From NCBI GenBank assembly GCA_023391275.1, contig JAEWBE010000127.1:1-64000 (forward strand): 64,000 bases of DNA, read 5' to 3'. Each line of letters starts with the position of its first letter. Position 1 is the first letter of the stretch. This document shows, in pieces, positions 60,541 to 64,000 of the stretch. The position numbers were made by a program, and so were the translations under genes. This stretch comes from Bacillota bacterium. GTDB taxonomy: Bacteria; Bacillota; Clostridia; Oscillospirales; Acutalibacteraceae. Under the pieces are notes generated by a model. The model saw only the letters and a list, made by a program, of their open reading frames with translations, was not told where the DNA came from and made no database searches.

Positions 60541-62771
60541 CATGTTTCATTTCCGTCCTTGGCGTGGTTCAGGGCGTTGGCTACCGGCCATTTGTGGCGC
60601 GGCTGGCTGAAAAGCTAGGAATCACCGGCACTGTAAAGAATAACGGCGGGATTGTCGAAATCATCGCCGATGCACAACAACAGGCGATGGATGAATTTGT
60701 CCATCGCCTGAAGTCGCAACAGCCCGCCGGAGCGGATGTAACGCGGATTGTGACCGCGCCCGCCGTTCCCGGGCAAAGATTTAAAGGCTTTACGATTGTT
60801 CCAAGCGCACAAAGCAGCGGGGAAACTCCGCTGATTCCCCCCGACCTTCCAATCTGCGAAGACTGCCGAAGGGAGCTTGCGTCTTCCGCCGACCGGCGGT
60901 ATCGCTATCCGTTCATCAGCTGTGTGGCCTGCGGCCCGCGCTACAGCATCATTAACAGCCTGCCGTACGACCGCTGCAATATTACAATGGACGAGTTCCC
61001 CATGTGCCCCGCGTGCGGGGAGGAATACACCACGGATACGCGCCGCCGCCATGCACAGACCATTTCTTGCCATGATTGCGGCCCGCAGCTCATTTTTAAA
61101 ACGGGAGGCACGGTTTACCACCGTGAGGAAGCATTGGAAAAGGGGATTGCGATGCTCCGCTCCGGCGCGGTGCTGGCACTGAAAGGAATCGGCGGCTATC
61201 AGTTTGCCTGTTCCCCCTGTGACGAAACCGCGGTGGAACGGCTGCGCCGACTGAAGCACCGGGATAAAAAACCGTTTGCGGTGATGTTTCCTTCCATGGA
61301 AACGGTGAAAAATGTTTGCATGGTAAGTGCCGAAGAAGAAAAGCTGCTGACCTCTTCCGCAAGGCCGATTGTTCTGCTGGATAAGCGGGAGGATGAATTT
61401 TGTGAGTCGGTCAGCGGGGAAAGCCGTTTTCTCGGTGCTTTTCTGCCCTATACGGGACTGCATCAGTTATTGACCGATGCCTGCGGCCCGCTTGTGATGA
61501 CCAGTGGGAACCTGACCAATGAGCCGATTATCATTCACGATGATGAAATGCTTTCTTTGCAGTCGGAATTTCTGGACGGCGTTTTGTACCATGAGCGTAA
61601 AATCCTTACCCCGCTGGATGACTCGGTTGCCCGGGTCCTATCCGGCAGCGTGCAGATGATTCGCCGCAGCCGGGGGTATGTGCCCACGCCGGTTTTGCTT
61701 GAAAAGAGCGTGAAAAAACCGGTTCTTGCCATGGGGGGAGATTTAAAGGCCTGTTTTTGCCTTCTGACAGGGGATCGCGCTTATCTGAGCCAGTATTTCG
61801 GCGATATGGAGGAATATGCGGTTTCACAGGTATACCGAAAAAATCTGAGCCGGATGGAACAGCTTTTTCGGATTTCTCCCTCAGCCGCTGTCTGCGACCT
61901 GCATCCCGATTATCAGACCTCGCGCATGGCAGGGCAGCTTAACTTACCGCTTGTACGGATTCAGCACCACCACGCACATATTGCTTCCGTCATGGCGGAA
62001 CACGGGCTGCAAAGCTGCATCGGTGCAGCGTTTGACGGAACCGGCTACGGTACGGACGGCTGTGTGTGGGGCGGCGAATTTTTGCTCTGCAAAGGAGTGG
62101 AGTTTGAGCGCTGTGCGCATCTGGGTTATGTGACCCTTTGCGGAGGGGATCGGGCGGCAAAAGATGCGGATTTGACCGCGTTGAGTTACCTGTACGCCGC
62201 TGGAATCACAGTACCTGACAGCCGATTCGAAACAGTAAGGGCAGCGGTGGCTAACCGGGTGAATACCTGCCGGAGCGCGAGCATGGGCAGGCTGTTCGAT
62301 GCGGTGAGTGCTGTTTTAAAAATCAGAAAACAAAATACGTACGAGGGGGAGTGCGCCATTGCGCTGGAAAACACGGCTGCTGCCGCGCAGGCCGCGGGCT
62401 GCACGCCATATCCCTTGAAACTTGAAATAGAAGTAAGCGGATGCGAACTGATTCTGGATCAGGTCAAGATGGTGAAAGAAATTTTTCAGGCGTCTGAAAA
62501 AGGAGTAAGCAAAGGCGAACTTGCACTGGGGTTTCACATGGCTGTTGCCCGCGCTGTGCTCGCCGTTTTTCGGCAGCTTCGCGCGCACAGCGGGGAGAAT
62601 GCAGCCGCGCTGAGCGGCGGCGTTTTTTCCAATCGTCTGTTGGCACAGGAGTGCGCCGGGCTGCTGAAGGCTGACGGTTTTCAGGTATACTTGAATTCCG
62701 CGGTGCCGTGCAATGACAGCGGAATCTGTCTTGGTCAGGCTTGGCTGTGTGCACAGACTCAGGACGTGTAA
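60537..62771 (+). CDS. hypF: Carbamoyltransferase HypF
   Basis: The 744-residue protein has all expected domains in order: acylphosphatase (VLGVVQGVGYRPFV), two zinc-finger-like CxxC pairs (CEDCRREL, CVACGPRYS, CPACGEEY, CHDCGPQL), YrdC-like domain and a Kae1-like C-terminal domain with HHHAHIASVMAEH and AFDGTGYGTDG. It converts carbamoyl phosphate into the thiocarbamate on HypE that becomes the CN ligand of the NiFe site. Confidence 0.96.
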   Translation: MTCFISVLGVVQGVGYRPFVARLAEKLGITGTVKNNGGIVEIIADAQQQAMDEFVHRLKSQQPAGADVTRIVTAPAVPGQRFKGFTIVPSAQSSGETPLIPPDLPICEDCRRELASSADRRYRYPFISCVACGPRYSIINSLPYDRCNITMDEFPMCPACGEEYTTDTRRRHAQTISCHDCGPQLIFKTGGTVYHREEALEKGIAMLRSGAVLALKGIGGYQFACSPCDETAVERLRRLKHRDKKPFAVMFPSMETVKNVCMVSAEEEKLLTSSARPIVLLDKREDEFCESVSGESRFLGAFLPYTGLHQLLTDACGPLVMTSGNLTNEPIIIHDDEMLSLQSEFLDGVLYHERKILTPLDDSVARVLSGSVQMIRRSRGYVPTPVLLEKSVKKPVLAMGGDLKACFCLLTGDRAYLSQYFGDMEEYAVSQVYRKNLSRMEQLFRISPSAAVCDLHPDYQTSRMAGQLNLPLVRIQHHHAHIASVMAEHGLQSCIGAAFDGTGYGTDGCVWGGEFLLCKGVEFERCAHLGYVTLCGGDRAAKDADLTALSYLYAAGITVPDSRFETVRAAVANRVNTCRSASMGRLFDAVSAVLKIRKQNTYEGECAIALENTAAAAQAAGCTPYPLKLEIEVSGCELILDQVKMVKEIFQASEKGVSKGELALGFHMAVARAVLAVFRQLRAHSGENAAALSGGVFSNRLLAQECAGLLKADGFQVYLNSAVPCNDSGICLGQAWLCAQTQDV

Positions 62772-62818
62772 ATCCGATGGATTGAATTAACATTGTGACA
62801 GGGAAAGTTGGGATTAGT

Positions 62819-63031
62819 ATGTGCGTGGCAATGCCGGGCAGGGTGGTAAAAGTGGATGGAACAAAGGCCGAGGTGGATTTCAGCGGAAATCTGGTTCGGG
62901 CGGAAGCCGGGCTGGTTAAGATCAAGCCGGGCGATTATGTTCTGGTTCACGCCGGCTGTATTTTACAGGTGATTTCAGAGGACGACAGAAACAATTTGAT
63001 GGATCTTTTTGAGGAAATAGAGAATTTATGA
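62819..63031 (+). CDS. hypC: Hydrogenase assembly chaperone HypC
   Basis: A 70-residue protein starting MCVAMPGRVVKVDG; the Cys directly behind the Met is the essential residue. ATG 62819 must be the start, since the longer frame would bury this Cys. It binds HypD and carries the Fe(CN)2CO unit. The stop overlaps hypD by ATGA. Confidence 0.95.
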   Translation: MCVAMPGRVVKVDGTKAEVDFSGNLVRAEAGLVKIKPGDYVLVHAGCILQVISEDDRNNLMDLFEEIENL

Positions 63032-64000
63032 CGGAGTATCAAACTTATCTGAAAAATTATGACGGCGAACCCATTCGCCTGATGGAGGTCTGCGGGACCC
63101 ACACGGCAGAGATTTCACGAAGTGGAATTGTCAGTGTGCTTTCCCCGAAAATCCGGTTGATTTCCGGCCCCGGGTGCCCGGTGTGCGTTACCGTGACTTC
63201 TTATATTGACCGGCTTGTGGCGCTTTCCATGGAACCGGACTTTGTGGTGGTTTCGTTCGGCGACCTGCTCCGCGTAAAGGGCAGCAGCAGGAGTTTGAAT
63301 GACGCCAAGGCTTCCGGCGGGCAGGTGCGCATGGTTTATTCCCCTATGGATACGTTAAAGCTGGCCGCCGCCGAACCGGGCAAAATTTTCGTGTTCGCCG
63401 CAGTCGGCTTTGAAACGACAACCCCGGTTTACGCTCTCCTTTTAGATGAGGCGCGCAGGAGCGGGATTCGGAATATCAGGCTGCTTACCTCCCTCAAAAC
63501 TATGCCTCCGGTCATTGACTGGGTGTGCAGCAATCAGGGCGGCATCGACGGATATATTGCTCCGGGTCATGTCTGCGTGATTACAGGCAGTGAAATTTTC
63601 CGCTCTCTTGCTCAGAAATATTCGATTCCTTTTGCGGTTTCCGGCTTTGAGCCGCAGCAGATTTTACTGGCGATTTACGCGCTGGTTCGCCGCCGCGCCC
63701 GGGGTGAAGTGATGAACCTCTACCCTTCCGCAGTTACCGCCGGGGGCAACCAGGCCGCGCAGGAGATGGTAGGCCGTTTCTTTATGCCCTGTGATGCGGC
63801 ATGGCGGGGTATGGGTGTGATTGCAGATTCCGGCATGTGCCTCAGGCCGGAATACGCGGAATTTGACGCAGGCAGCGCGGCGCTGACGGACGACCGCAGT
63901 GCAAATCCGAACTGCCGCTGTGCCAGGGTGCTTACGGGAGCAATCAGTCCCCGGGAGTGTCCTCTTTTCGGCAAAGGCTGCACACCGCAGTCTCCCCAGG
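63028..64000 (+). CDS. hypD: Hydrogenase formation protein HypD (3' end outside window)
   Basis: From ATG 63028 the frame is open to the last base, 324 codons of an expected 350 or so. Family motifs are clear: LMEVCGTHTAEISRSG, SGPGCPVCVT, FAAVGFETTTP and IAPGHVCVITGS. A C-terminal group of cysteines (NCRCARVL and CPLFGKGCTP) would hold the 4Fe-4S cluster. It builds the Fe(CN)2CO unit together with HypC. hypE probably follows outside the window. Confidence 0.95.
   Translation, partial: MTEYQTYLKNYDGEPIRLMEVCGTHTAEISRSGIVSVLSPKIRLISGPGCPVCVTVTSYIDRLVALSMEPDFVVVSFGDLLRVKGSSRSLNDAKASGGQVRMVYSPMDTLKLAAAEPGKIFVFAAVGFETTTPVYALLLDEARRSGIRNIRLLTSLKTMPPVIDWVCSNQGGIDGYIAPGHVCVITGSEIFRSLAQKYSIPFAVSGFEPQQILLAIYALVRRRARGEVMNLYPSAVTAGGNQAAQEMVGRFFMPCDAAWRGMGVIADSGMCLRPEYAEFDAGSAALTDDRSANPNCRCARVLTGAISPRECPLFGKGCTPQSPQ

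Noticed and set aside
1..64000. CRISPR arrays, rRNA or tRNA genes, prophage or complete insertion sequences
   Set aside because: No regularly spaced repeats, no tRNA-like cloverleaf with CCA region, no rRNA blocks and no transposase or integrase genes were found by reading.

Overview
The window looks like a chromosomal piece of an anaerobic, endospore-type Firmicute of the class Clostridia, probably near Oscillospiraceae/Acutalibacteraceae. This is inferred from the T-box leader, recA-recX-rimO-pgsA block, LytTR/LiaF and DUF5317 genes, Ech-type energy-converting hydrogenase, LysM cell-wall proteins, strong AGGAGG-type ribosome binding sites and many TTG/GTG starts. I saw no rRNA, tRNA, CRISPR array or intact insertion sequence.

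Layout. 1-5.9 kb: end of a triosephosphate-isomerase-family gene, a LacI regulator, a TSUP exporter, an NTF2-like membrane-anchored protein, a secreted triple-LysM protein and a LytTR/LiaF-like pair. 6.2-18.3 kb (+): a pentose/pentulose locus. It has an RbsA/RbsC/RbsC/LsrB-like ABC importer, ribokinase, DeoR regulator, an unusual second RbsA-like ATPase with a ruined second site, D-ribulose-5-P 3-epimerase, an L-xylulokinase-like FGGY kinase, L-ribulose-5-P 4-epimerase and L-xylulose-5-P 3-epimerase. Together these would carry an L-pentulose into the pentose phosphate pathway.

18.4-31.2 kb (-): thirteen closely packed genes, read as one operon from about 31.4 kb to a bidirectional terminator at 18.3 kb. 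The promoter-proximal part is a flavin-based extracellular electron transfer (FLEET) set: Ndh2, polyprenyl diphosphate synthase, demethylmenaquinone prenyltransferase, EetA, EetB, a tandem FMN-binding lipoprotein and ApbE. The distal part is a UbiD/UbiA/UbiX trio resembling the late futalosine-pathway enzymes MqnL/MqnP/MqnM, plus a complete NMT1/SsuA-type ABC importer. The UbiX gene carries an in-frame TAA with homologous coding sequence continuing behind it.

31.2-31.9 kb is a gene-poor gap with a 20-base direct repeat and a possible mobile-element scrap. 31.9-45.6 kb (+): an M14 endopeptidase, a GH18 glycosidase, an aldo/keto reductase behind a MerR-type promoter, an FG-GAP lipoprotein with a two-component system, DUF1385, prmC, recA, recX, rimO and pgsA. 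45.6-48.6 kb: a cysteine T-box controlling cysE-cysS and a Cys-tRNA(Pro) deacylase. 48.7-54.9 kb: a probable radical-SAM pseudoenzyme, small membrane/zinc-ribbon and hypothetical proteins, an HD-GYP phosphodiesterase preceded by a 25-residue peptide, DUF5317, and the niacin regulator NiaR with the ECF substrate protein NiaX.

55.1 kb to the end (+): a six-gene Ech-type group 4 [NiFe] hydrogenase directly followed by hypA, hypF, hypC and hypD (cut by the window end). The cell therefore probably couples ferredoxin oxidation to H2 evolution and ion pumping, and separately can dispose of NADH electrons through a quinone to extracellular acceptors.
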